Positions 25,027 through 33,198 of a DNA stretch of 64,000 nucleotides are shown one piece after another (the stretch's first letter is position 1; each line of letters opens with the position of its first letter). A program made the position numbers and the translations under genes. Origin of the DNA: a bacterium (GTDB lineage Bacteria > CLD3 > SB21). Where the stretch lies: assembly GCA_008933615.1 (NCBI GenBank), contig WBUR01000023.1, forward strand, positions 1 to 64,000, read 5' to 3'. Below the pieces are notes generated by a model. It worked only from the letters and a program-made list of their open reading frames with translations. It was not told the DNA's origin and made no database searches.

Positions 25027-26415
25027 ATGAAACAATTTGATCACATTGATCTCAACCTCTTGCGGAAATACAGCCGGCAAGGGCCTAGGTATACCAGCTA
25101 TCCGCCGGCGCCCGTTTTCTCAACCGCTTTCGGACCGCAGTCGTATCTAGATGAAATTCAAAAAACCAATGCATCAGGCGCCGCCGCAGACCTCTCGCTT
25201 TATTTTCATCATCCGTTTTGTGATACGTTATGTTACTTCTGCGGATGCACGATGCTCGTGACGAGGAGCCGATCGCAAATCAGTCAATACAATTCATATC
25301 TTGAAAAAGAAATTGATATGATCGCGCCGATGATTGCGGAGAACCGGCGAGTTTCCCAGCTTCACTGGGGCGGAGGAACGCCTTCGTATCTGACACCGGA
25401 AGAAATTCGGCATCTTGGTGAATTTACCAGGTCGCGTTTCAATTATTCGGAAGACATCGAAGCGGGAGTGGAACTGGATCCGCGTGAGTTAATGTTCGAT
25501 CATATGCAGGCGTTTCGTGAAAGCGGATTTAACCGTGCCAGCATGGGTGTGCAGGATTTTGATCCTCAGGTGCAGAAAGCGGTAAACCGCGTACAACCTG
25601 AATCGATCACCCGCGATGCCGTTAGCTGGTGCCGTCAACTGGGGTTCAAAAGTATTAATCTTGACCTGATCTACGGACTTCCTTTTCAAACGCTGGCATC
25701 GTTCGAAAAGACGGTTGATATCGTACTGGACATAAACCCGGACCGAATTGCCGTATTTAACTACGCTCATGTACCTTGGTTGAAAAAACACCAAAAACTG
25801 TTGCTGGAAGAAACCATGCCTTCGCCGGAACTCAAGCTCGAAATATTCAAGATGACCATAGAAAAACTGATCGCCGCAGGTTATTGGAATATCGGCATGG
25901 ATCATTTTGCCAAATACGACGATGAGATGGCGCAGGCGCAGCGTGAACATACGTTGTACAGAAATTTTCAAGGTTATTCGACCAAAGCAGGCTGTGACCT
26001 TTACGGGTTCGGTATGTCTGCCATCGGCCAATTCAACCAATCGTATCAGCAAAATACAAAAGGAATCGCCGAATATTATCAATTAATTGATGCCGGAAAA
26101 CCGGCAACCCATGCGGGATACCGCATGACGGCGGATGACCATATCCGTAAAGCGGTGATCATGGGATTAATGTGCGATCTTGAACTGGATTCGGCCGCTA
26201 TCGAAAAACAATTTGATATCACCTTTGAAGATTATTTCTATGATGCTTTGATCAAATTAAAAGAATTTATTGATGACGGCCTCGTGTCCATTGGAGATTC
26301 AAAGATATCGGTTCACGGCCTTGGGCGTCTCGTCATACGAAATATTGCAATGTGCTTTGATGCGCATATTGAAAAAATGATGAAAGAAAAACCGGTATTT
26401 TCAAAAACGGTATAA
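25027..26415 (+). CDS. hemN: oxygen-independent coproporphyrinogen III oxidase (radical SAM)
   Basis: 462 residues from ATG 25027, matching E. coli HemN (457); the in-frame TTG at 24997 adds ten unconserved residues. It converts coproporphyrinogen III to protoporphyrinogen IX without oxygen. The radical-SAM cluster is C65-x3-C69-x2-C72, followed by C74, in HHPFCDTLCYFCGC, the true HemN pattern (not the HemW-like variant). Also GGGTPSYL, the SAM-binding strand, and the N-terminal RQGPRYTSYPPAP. The choice of an anaerobic enzyme fits the low-oxygen respiratory genes nearby. Confidence 0.97.
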   Translation: MKQFDHIDLNLLRKYSRQGPRYTSYPPAPVFSTAFGPQSYLDEIQKTNASGAAADLSLYFHHPFCDTLCYFCGCTMLVTRSRSQISQYNSYLEKEIDMIAPMIAENRRVSQLHWGGGTPSYLTPEEIRHLGEFTRSRFNYSEDIEAGVELDPRELMFDHMQAFRESGFNRASMGVQDFDPQVQKAVNRVQPESITRDAVSWCRQLGFKSINLDLIYGLPFQTLASFEKTVDIVLDINPDRIAVFNYAHVPWLKKHQKLLLEETMPSPELKLEIFKMTIEKLIAAGYWNIGMDHFAKYDDEMAQAQREHTLYRNFQGYSTKAGCDLYGFGMSAIGQFNQSYQQNTKGIAEYYQLIDAGKPATHAGYRMTADDHIRKAVIMGLMCDLELDSAAIEKQFDITFEDYFYDALIKLKEFIDDGLVSIGDSKISVHGLGRLVIRNIAMCFDAHIEKMMKEKPVFSKTV

Positions 26416-26418
26416 CCA

Positions 26419-27411
26419 ATGAATTTAGAAAAACCTAAAACTGCTGTTGTGCTGCTTCAATTGGGCGGTCCGGATTCCCTCGAAGCGGTAGAGCCTTTTT
26501 TGTATAATCTGTTCTGCGATCCGGATATTATCGACCTGCCCGGCGCGTTTTTGTTTCGCAGACCATTGGCGCGGCTCATCTCGTCACGGCGCGCGCCCAA
26601 AGTTCAGGCATTGTACCGACGAATCGGTAACCGCTCTCCCATCTTGCCGCAGACAAAACTTCAGGCGCAGAGTCTGCAAAAGTCTCTGCTAACATCCGGA
26701 GTAACGGCAGATGTGCTGATCGCAATGCGATATTGGCATCCTTTTACGGAGGAAGCGGTACGACAAGTTGCTGCCGGCGGATACGATCGTGTCATCCTGT
26801 TGCCGCTGTATCCGCATTATTGCAAAGCGACAACCGGTTCCAGTGTGAACGAATGGAATCGATGTGTGCGTCAATTTGGTAAACGTTCAATCCCGACGAC
26901 GCTAATTCACAGCTATTTCGATCATCCTTTATATATCGAATCTCTTGTAGGGCAAATTCGCCTCAGTCTCGATCGTATTCAGGCCGAAGACCGGAAAAAA
27001 GTTCATCTGGTGTTCAGCGCGCACGGCACGCCGATGAAACTGGTCAGGGACGGCGATCCGTATTCCCGCCATATTCGCGCTACGTACGAAGCGGTGGTTA
27101 AAAAAGGGGCGTTCGGATTACCGCATCATCTTTGTTTCCAGAGTAAAGTGGGCCCGCAGAAATGGCTGGAGCCATCGCTTTTAGGAGCGATCGCATCGCT
27201 GGCGAAAGAACAAGTCTCACATGTGCTTGTCGTTCCGGTTGCATTTGTAACGGATCACATAGAAACGCTTTCTGAGATCAACATTGAAGCAAAAGAAGAT
27301 GCCCTCAAATTAGGCATACGTTATTTTGATATGACGCCCGCTTTAATTGACAACAATAAATTTATTGGCTGTCTGTCGGATCTGGTTATACAGGAGCTCA
27401 AACGGTCATGA
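26419..27411 (+). CDS. hemH: ferrochelatase
   Basis: 330 residues. It inserts Fe2+ into protoporphyrin IX (or coproporphyrin in Gram-positive-type pathways). Family features: VLLQLGGPDSLEAVEPFLYNLF at the N-terminus (partial motif), YPHYCKATTGSS, the FSAHGTPM motif with the metal-binding His, and FVTDHIETLSEI with the catalytic Glu. ATG 26419 is 3 bp after hemN; the end overlaps hemY by 4 bp (ATGA). Since hemN feeds protoporphyrinogen and hemY is next, the protoporphyrin route is the likely one. Confidence 0.96.
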   Translation: MNLEKPKTAVVLLQLGGPDSLEAVEPFLYNLFCDPDIIDLPGAFLFRRPLARLISSRRAPKVQALYRRIGNRSPILPQTKLQAQSLQKSLLTSGVTADVLIAMRYWHPFTEEAVRQVAAGGYDRVILLPLYPHYCKATTGSSVNEWNRCVRQFGKRSIPTTLIHSYFDHPLYIESLVGQIRLSLDRIQAEDRKKVHLVFSAHGTPMKLVRDGDPYSRHIRATYEAVVKKGAFGLPHHLCFQSKVGPQKWLEPSLLGAIASLAKEQVSHVLVVPVAFVTDHIETLSEINIEAKEDALKLGIRYFDMTPALIDNNKFIGCLSDLVIQELKRS

Positions 27412-28796
27412 TCACGATCATCGGAGCAGGCATATCCGGATTAACATTAGCATGGTGGCTGCATAAGGAGGGTTTAGATGTTACCGTCGTTGAAAGCGAT
27501 TCTTCTGTCGGCGGGACGATGAAGACGCTGCGTGACGGCGACTGGCTTATCGAAACCGGCCCAAACAGCGCGCTGGCGACCACGCCTTTATTTGACACAC
27601 TATCCAGAGAACTCGGCATTGAATCTGAAATTTGTTTTTCCAAGCCTTCAGCTAAAAAACGATATATTTTGCGCGACGGAAAACTTCATATGTTGCCGAT
27701 GTCGCCACTTTCATTTCTGAATTCCGGCTTGTGGTCCTGCGGCGCAAAATGGAGATTATTGAAGGAGCCATTTATTTCACGCGCGGATAAAGAGGAAACG
27801 TTGGCGCAGTTCGTAGAACGCCGGCTGGGAAGAGAATTTCTTGATTATGCGATCAACCCGTTTGTTGCCGGTGTGTATGCCGGCGATCCGGCGCAGCTCA
27901 GCGTTAGAGACGCTTTTCCAAAACTCTACGCGTTGGAAAAAGAACACGGCAGCCTGATACGCGGCGCGATGAAGAAAAAGAAAAGATCGGCGGACGATGG
28001 ATCGGTTGCAAAAAACCGCGCCGAGATGTTTTCCTACCGAATGGGTATGCAAAGCCTGCCTTTGGCATTACATAAAGCCTTAGGAAATCGCGTCAGAACA
28101 GGTATACGCGTCCATGCATTAAGCCGATCTGGAAATGACACGGGAGAGTTCATTATAAAAGCAGAAGAAAATGGCCGCGCAGTCGAATGGATGTCTGATA
28201 AAATTGTTTTAGCCGTTCCGGCTTATACGGCCGGAAAATGTGTTGAAGACCTTGCCCCGGAGACAGCTGATATCCTCAAGTCTATTTCATACGCTCCCGC
28301 TGCTGAAATTTTCCTGGGATATCCGGCTTCGGCAGTTCGTATGAACTTAGACGGTTTCGGATTTTTAATTCCGGAAAAGGAAAAAAGGTCTATTCTCGGC
28401 GCCATATGGACTTCGTCCATTTTTGACGGACGAATGCCCGAGGGGCATGTTGCCTTTACGGTTTTTGTCGGCGGAGCGCGCCAACCGGAATTGGTTGATC
28501 AGAATGAATCGGCATTGACAGTTTTGGCAGAAACAGAATTGAATTTAATCATGGGAATACAGGGATCGCCTGTGTATTCAAGAGTTCACAAATGGATCAA
28601 AGCTATTCCGCAATACCGAATCGGCCACGGGCAAATGATGAATAAATTAGCGAAAACGGAAAGAAGCATGTCGGGTTTGTATTTTACGGGAAATTACCGA
28701 GGGGGTATTTCGGTTGGCGATTGCCTTATGCAATCTGACCAATTGGCCAAACGAATTGTTAAAGATCAAACTTTCAATACACAGAAGAATAACTAA
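27408..28796 (+). CDS. hemY: protoporphyrinogen oxidase, HemY type (FAD)
   Basis: 462 residues. The FAD-binding fold begins IIGAGISGLTLAWWLHKEG and continues with the second-strand acidic VVESDSSVGG. FAD-contacting ETGPNS and the C-terminal YFTGNYRGGISVGDC motif are typical of HemY/PPOX. It oxidises protoporphyrinogen IX to protoporphyrin IX, normally using O2, at the membrane. Start ATG 27408 overlaps hemH. An O2-using HemY beside an O2-independent HemN suggests the organism sees oxygen at low levels. Some HemY proteins act on coproporphyrinogen III, which cannot be excluded. Confidence 0.93.
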   Translation: MITIIGAGISGLTLAWWLHKEGLDVTVVESDSSVGGTMKTLRDGDWLIETGPNSALATTPLFDTLSRELGIESEICFSKPSAKKRYILRDGKLHMLPMSPLSFLNSGLWSCGAKWRLLKEPFISRADKEETLAQFVERRLGREFLDYAINPFVAGVYAGDPAQLSVRDAFPKLYALEKEHGSLIRGAMKKKKRSADDGSVAKNRAEMFSYRMGMQSLPLALHKALGNRVRTGIRVHALSRSGNDTGEFIIKAEENGRAVEWMSDKIVLAVPAYTAGKCVEDLAPETADILKSISYAPAAEIFLGYPASAVRMNLDGFGFLIPEKEKRSILGAIWTSSIFDGRMPEGHVAFTVFVGGARQPELVDQNESALTVLAETELNLIMGIQGSPVYSRVHKWIKAIPQYRIGHGQMMNKLAKTERSMSGLYFTGNYRGGISVGDCLMQSDQLAKRIVKDQTFNTQKNN

Positions 28797-28808
28797 CCAG
28801 GAAAAAGT

Positions 28809-29786
28809 ATGAGTCAATTTCCTATTATCCGCCAGCGCCGTCTGCGCATGAAAGCTCCGATTCGCGCCATGGTTCGTGAGACAAGCCTGTCAAAGAACGA
28901 TCTGATCTATCCGCTATTTGTTATTCCCGGCAAAGGACTAAAACGGCCGGTATCTTCGATGCCCGGCGTGTATCAATTATCGGTCGACGAATTGCTCAAA
29001 GAATGTAAGGAAGTATTCGCGATCGGAATTCCTGCCGTGATACTTTTTGGCATACCGGAGCATAAGGACGAAGTGGGATCCGGCGCCTATCAAGACGACG
29101 GCATCGTTCAGCAGGCCGTTCGATTATTGAAAAAAGAAATTCCGGATTTGATGGTCATTACCGACGTTTGTCTTTGTGAATACACATCGCACGGCCATTG
29201 CGGGATCGTTCAAGGCGATGAGATCGTCAACGATGCTTCGATCAAATTACTGGCCCTGGAAGCATTATCGCACGCGCGCGCGGGTGCCGACATGGTCGCG
29301 CCATCGGACATGTTTGATGGACGCGTGGCCGCTATTCGGGCGATTCTGGATGAAAATGATTTTATACATCTTCCGATCATGTCTTATGCGGCCAAATTCG
29401 CGTCCGGCTTTTACGGTCCGTTTCGTGAAGCCGCGCAGAGTACGCCGCAATTCGGCGACCGCCGTTCCCACCAAATGGATCCGGCGAACGGAGACGAAGC
29501 GATCCGGGAAGTTGCTGAAGACCTTGCTGAAGGCGCAGACATCGTGATGGTGAAACCGGCCTTACCTTATCTCGATATAGTTCGCCGTGTGAAAGAAACG
29601 TTTCATGTTCCGACCGCCGCTTATAATGTGAGCGGAGAATACGCGATGGTCAAAGCGGCCGCGCAAAACGGCTGGATAGATGAAGAGCGCGTGATGATGG
29701 AAACGCTGATCAGTATTAAACGAGCCGGCGCGGATCTTATATTAACTTACTTTGCTAAAGAAGCCGCGAAACTACTCCATTCATAA
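28809..29786 (+). CDS. hemB: delta-aminolevulinic acid dehydratase (porphobilinogen synthase)
   Basis: 325 residues. It condenses two 5-aminolevulinates to porphobilinogen. The Zn-binding cysteine-rich loop [14 protein letters not shown] is present, marking the zinc-dependent type. The Schiff-base lysines are in [15 protein letters not shown] and [13 protein letters not shown] 28809 lies 12 bp after hemY with AGGA upstream. It is out of pathway order (step 2 near the end of the operon), as is common. Confidence 0.97.
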   Translation: MSQFPIIRQRRLRMKAPIRAMVRETSLSKNDLIYPLFVIPGKGLKRPVSSMPGVYQLSVDELLKECKEVFAIGIPAVILFGIPEHKDEVGSGAYQDDGIVQQAVRLLKKEIPDLMVITDVCLCEYTSHGHCGIVQGDEIVNDASIKLLALEALSHARAGADMVAPSDMFDGRVAAIRAILDENDFIHLPIMSYAAKFASGFYGPFREAAQSTPQFGDRRSHQMDPANGDEAIREVAEDLAEGADIVMVKPALPYLDIVRRVKETFHVPTAAYNVSGEYAMVKAAAQNGWIDEERVMMETLISIKRAGADLILTYFAKEAAKLLHS

Positions 29787-29803
29787 ACAACAGGATTGTG
29801 TAT

Positions 29804-31102
29804 ATGTTTGAAACGCCAAAATCCGAATCATTATATCAGCGCGCATGTAAAGTAATTCCGGGCGGAGTCAATTCCCCCGTTCGCGCATTCAAATCCGTAG
29901 GCCGCTCACCCTTATTTATCACAAAGGCAAACGGTTCCAAACTCTGGGACGAAGACGGCCATTCCTACATTGACTACGTCGGTTCGTGGGGCCCGATGAT
30001 CTTAGGTCATGCGCACGGGCCAATTATTGACGCAGTGCAGAAGGCTGCGTCTGACGGAACCAGTTACGGCGCGGCAACGGAACTTGAGATCGAGATGGCG
30101 GAACAGATCATAAAAATGGTTCCATCGGTAGAAATGGTGCGAATGGTAAATTCCGGAACCGAAGCGACCATGAGCGCGATCCGGTTAGCGCGCGCCTTCA
30201 CAGGCAGGGAAAAAGTTATTAAGTTTGCAGGTTGTTATCACGGACATGCAGATTCGTTTTTGATCAAGGCCGGATCCGGCGCGCTCACATTAGGCGTTCC
30301 CGATAGTCCCGGCGTCACTACGTCCGTCGCGGCAGGAACCCTTACCGCGCAATTTAATAACGCAGAATCGGTAGAGCAATTGATGGCATCTCATCAAGGG
30401 CAAATTGCGGCCGTGATCGTCGAACCGGTGGTCGGCAACATGGGCTGTATTCCGCCTAAAGTCGGATTTTTAAACGCGCTTCGGGATCTGTGTACCAAAT
30501 GCGGTGCGGTTCTCATTTTTGACGAAGTTATGACGGGATTTCGCGTAGCCCCTGGAGGCGCCCAGGAATTGTACGGCATCAAACCCGATTTGACAACTTT
30601 TGGAAAAATCATCGGCGGCGGATTGCCCGTGGGAGCATACGGAGGGCGAAAGGATATCATGAGTATGGTTGCGCCGCTTGGCCCGATGTATCAGGCAGGA
30701 ACCCTTTCAGGAAATCCTCTTGCAATGGCCGCAGGCCTGGTCGCGCTTAAAACACTTCAGGAAAGACCTGAAATATATGAAACGCTTGAACGATTATCCG
30801 CACGATTGGAGAACGGATTAAACGAAATCATCCATCGATCTCGGTTGCCATTAATACAGAACCGCGTTGGCTCAATGTTTACTTTGTTTTTTACGGGTGA
30901 GTCGGTGGAAGATTATGATTCTGCTGTTAAAGCTGACAAGCAGCGTTTTATTTTGTATTTCAACGCCATGTTGCAGCGCGGGATTTATCTAGCCCCATCG
31001 CAATTCGAGGCGGCCTTTATGTCCGCCGCGCATACCGAGGATGATATAGATAGGACTCTGGATTCTGCCGAAAGTTCCCTGCGTTTTGCATTCGATTTGT
31101 AA
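29804..31102 (+). CDS. hemL: glutamate-1-semialdehyde 2,1-aminomutase
   Basis: 432 residues from ATG 29804, which has AGGA at 29792-29795 at correct spacing; the GTG at 29798 is too close to it. It converts glutamate-1-semialdehyde to 5-aminolevulinate with PLP. Conserved: [13 protein letters not shown] near the N-terminus, PLP-binding [17 protein letters not shown], and the Schiff-base Lys in [17 protein letters not shown]. Last protein gene of the operon; tRNA-Glu follows 23 bp later on the same strand. Confidence 0.97.
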   Translation: MFETPKSESLYQRACKVIPGGVNSPVRAFKSVGRSPLFITKANGSKLWDEDGHSYIDYVGSWGPMILGHAHGPIIDAVQKAASDGTSYGAATELEIEMAEQIIKMVPSVEMVRMVNSGTEATMSAIRLARAFTGREKVIKFAGCYHGHADSFLIKAGSGALTLGVPDSPGVTTSVAAGTLTAQFNNAESVEQLMASHQGQIAAVIVEPVVGNMGCIPPKVGFLNALRDLCTKCGAVLIFDEVMTGFRVAPGGAQELYGIKPDLTTFGKIIGGGLPVGAYGGRKDIMSMVAPLGPMYQAGTLSGNPLAMAAGLVALKTLQERPEIYETLERLSARLENGLNEIIHRSRLPLIQNRVGSMFTLFFTGESVEDYDSAVKADKQRFILYFNAMLQRGIYLAPSQFEAAFMSAAHTEDDIDRTLDSAESSLRFAFDL

Positions 31103-31125
31103 AGAAAAATAAATTTTTCATATAC

Positions 31126-31201
31126 GTCCCTTTCGTCTAGTGGCTTAGGACATTGCCCTTTCACGGCAGAAACAGGGGTTCAAATCCCCTAGGGGACACC
31201 A
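31126..31201 (+). tRNA. tRNA-Glu (anticodon UUC), CCA encoded
   Basis: Acceptor GTCCCTT (31126-31132) pairs with AGGGGAC (31191-31197) through one G-U; the discriminator A is followed by encoded CCA at 31199-31201. The anticodon loop CTTTCAC contains TTC, and the T arm has GGGTTCAAATCCC, so this is tRNA-Glu. It sits 23 bp after hemL on the same strand. As the tRNA used by HemA (Glu-tRNA reductase), its position in the haem operon is noteworthy. Confidence 0.95.
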
Positions 31202-31370
31202 ATCATTTCTGATTTTACAGTTACTTCTTGCTTGTCCAAAAAAATACTGAAATAATTTCAATTATTTGGTGTTAAATTCTTCATGCGACGGTTGCTGCTT
31301 TTTACAGAAAAATCTTGTAGTATTCGCCTTTTTTTTCAATATTTACGGGATTCTTTGGAAAACATTATTT

Positions 31371-32087
31371 ATGAATATTAATAAAAAAATTGAAGTGCCT
31401 ACGTGTGAGACGTGCGAAACGAGGGACTGTTCAATTTTCAAAAGTTTGAGCGCAGATGACCTTGACAGTTTATCGCTGAATAAAGCGGGTAATGTGTATA
31501 AGAAGGGACAGAATGTTTTTTTTGAAGGTAATCGTCCTTCCGGATTGTACTGTTTGAATAAGGGAAAAGTCAAAGTATATAAGTTAGGTTACGGAGGTAA
31601 GGAACAGATCGTACGCATCGGCAAGGAAGGGGATATACTGGGATACCGCTCGCTTTTGAGCGGGGAAAATTACACCGCTTCGGCCACGGCACTTGAAGAC
31701 GCCTATATTTGTTTTGTTCCAAAGAATATTTTTTTCGCTATCATGAATACCAATGCAGATCTGTCGATGAAAATGGTACATCTTTTATCGCACGATCTGA
31801 AATCCGCTGAAAACAAAATCGCTGAAATGGCGCAAAAGAATGTTCGGGAAAGGTTAGCCGAAACATTATTGATGTTGAAAGAAAATTACGGATTTGAAAA
31901 CGATCACGGCCTTATCACGGTTGCGTTAAGCCGGGAAGACCTGGCAAATCTTGTCGGAACGGCTACGGAAACGATCATTCGACTGTTATCCGAATTTAAA
32001 GATGAAAAAATGATTGATCTCACGGGGCGAAAGATCCGCATTATCAACCAACCCGCCCTTGTTAAAACGGCTCACCTCTACGATTAG
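31371..32087 (+). CDS. Crp/Fnr family regulator 1 (N-terminal Cys cluster)
   Basis: 238 residues from ATG 31371 (MNINKKIEVPTC); upstream in-frame codons give an unconserved extension. An N-terminal C12-x2-C15-x4-C20 precedes IFKSL; this resembles the region that can bind a [4Fe-4S] cluster in FNR, but a fourth Cys is not obvious. The cyclic-nucleotide-like beta-barrel follows (about 35-150), then a winged helix with SREDLANLVGTATETIIRLLSEF, whose E-x2-R pair matches the DNA-contacting residues of FNR. A palindrome resembling a Crp/Fnr site lies downstream at 32203-32220. Likely oxygen/NO-responsive regulator of the cbb3 and nos genes (inference). Confidence 0.9.
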   Translation: MNINKKIEVPTCETCETRDCSIFKSLSADDLDSLSLNKAGNVYKKGQNVFFEGNRPSGLYCLNKGKVKVYKLGYGGKEQIVRIGKEGDILGYRSLLSGENYTASATALEDAYICFVPKNIFFAIMNTNADLSMKMVHLLSHDLKSAENKIAEMAQKNVRERLAETLLMLKENYGFENDHGLITVALSREDLANLVGTATETIIRLLSEFKDEKMIDLTGRKIRIINQPALVKTAHLYD

Positions 32088-32110
32088 AAAATAATTCGTC
32101 ACGTATACAT

Positions 32111-32141
32111 ACTCAACCGCTCGGGTTGAGTTTTATTTTTT
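32111..32141 (+). terminator. intrinsic terminator after Crp/Fnr regulator 1
   Basis: ACTCAACC (32111-32118) pairs with GGTTGAGT (32124-32131) around a 5-nt loop and is followed by a T-rich tract (TTTATTTTTTT). It ends the transcript 24 bp after the stop codon. Confidence 0.85.
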
Positions 32142-32202
32142 TGTGAATTGAGAAAATTTTCACTATAAAACCTTTATTTTACAAAAACTTAGGGAGTAAA
32201 AA

Positions 32203-32220
32203 ACATGACAAAAGTCATGT
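32203..32220. promoter_or_regulatory. Crp/Fnr-type operator candidate upstream of the universal stress protein gene
   Basis: ACATGAC-AAAA-GTCATGT is a perfect 7-4-7 inverted repeat. Its 5-bp half-sites separated by 4 bp (ATGAC-N4-GTCAT) have the FNR/FixK-like spacing. It lies 95 bp before ATG 32315. It is bracketed by a Crp/Fnr gene and the cbb3 genes, so it is probably bound by one of the two regulators, but this is inference. Confidence 0.6.
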
Positions 32221-32314
32221 AACGCTATGAACAAGGTCATTGGAAAAACATAGCTTATCAGTTACATTATTCTACCGGCGAAAACTGATCTTTCATCTTG
32301 TTTTAGTTAAAGTT

Positions 32315-33166
32315 ATGAAAGTCAAAAAAATACTATTCCCAACTGATTTTTCCGATTGCGCTCGTCACGCCGTAGACTATGCGATCATGATAGCAAAAAA
32401 ATACCAGGCATCGCTGGACATTTTGTATGTAGACGAGGCAAGTTACCTGATGAATCCGGTGAATATTGATCTGCAAGCGGATGTTTCGTTTGTCACCGAT
32501 GAAATAAGGAAAGTCGTTGAGGAAAAGCTACGCGAGTGGGTAAGGTTATTTCCGAAAGAAATACCGGTTCGCGTGGCAATTGAAATGGGTAAACCGCATC
32601 TCGAGATCGTCGAAATTGCCAAGAAACACGGTGCAGACTTGATCCTTATGGGCACCCACGGACGCGGGAGCAATAATTATTTTCTGGGGAGTAATGCCGA
32701 ACGAGTGGTGCGCCTTTCTCCTTGCCCGGTAATCACAGTCAGACAGACAAGAAAAAAGGAAACAGTCAAAAAAATACTTTTTCCGGTTGATTATTCCGAT
32801 CTGTGCAAATTGGTTTGTCCGCAGGTGATTGCGTTGGCCCGTGAATTCGGCGCTGAACTTCATTTTCTTCATGTGAGAGTTTCCTCCATATTCGAAACGC
32901 CTACGTTCGCAGCCGAGGCGTTTACAAAATTTCTTTCAGACTTGGATTTGTCCGGCATTACGTATTTTACCGATAGTTATGAGGCGTTTGTTGAAAACAC
33001 AGGCATTAACGAATATGCCCATATTCAGGATATCGATTTGATCGCGATCGGCACGCACGGCCGCACCGGCATTAAACGGCTGATCATGGGCAGCGTTACA
33101 GAAGAAGTTGTCAACACTTCTTTCATTCCAGTTCTTACGTTACGATCATTCAAACACACAAATTAA
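32315..33166 (+). CDS. tandem universal stress protein (two UspA domains)
   Basis: 283 residues from ATG 32315 (MKVKKILFPTDFSD); the earlier in-frame TTG is not supported. Two UspA domains: residues about 1-145 with GTHGRGSNNYFLGSNAERV, and about 150-283 with GTHGRTGIKRLIMGSVTEEVV. Both carry the G-x2-G-x9-G-S ATP-binding loop. In other bacteria Usp genes beside cbb3/Crp-Fnr genes belong to low-oxygen regulons. The palindrome at 32203-32220 would place it under Crp/Fnr control. It precedes ccoI by 32 bp, so it may be cotranscribed with the cbb3 genes. Confidence 0.9.
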   Translation: MKVKKILFPTDFSDCARHAVDYAIMIAKKYQASLDILYVDEASYLMNPVNIDLQADVSFVTDEIRKVVEEKLREWVRLFPKEIPVRVAIEMGKPHLEIVEIAKKHGADLILMGTHGRGSNNYFLGSNAERVVRLSPCPVITVRQTRKKETVKKILFPVDYSDLCKLVCPQVIALAREFGAELHFLHVRVSSIFETPTFAAEAFTKFLSDLDLSGITYFTDSYEAFVENTGINEYAHIQDIDLIAIGTHGRTGIKRLIMGSVTEEVVNTSFIPVLTLRSFKHTN

Positions 33167-33198
33167 TTTATATATTTTGAGGACAACGATCTAAGTTA

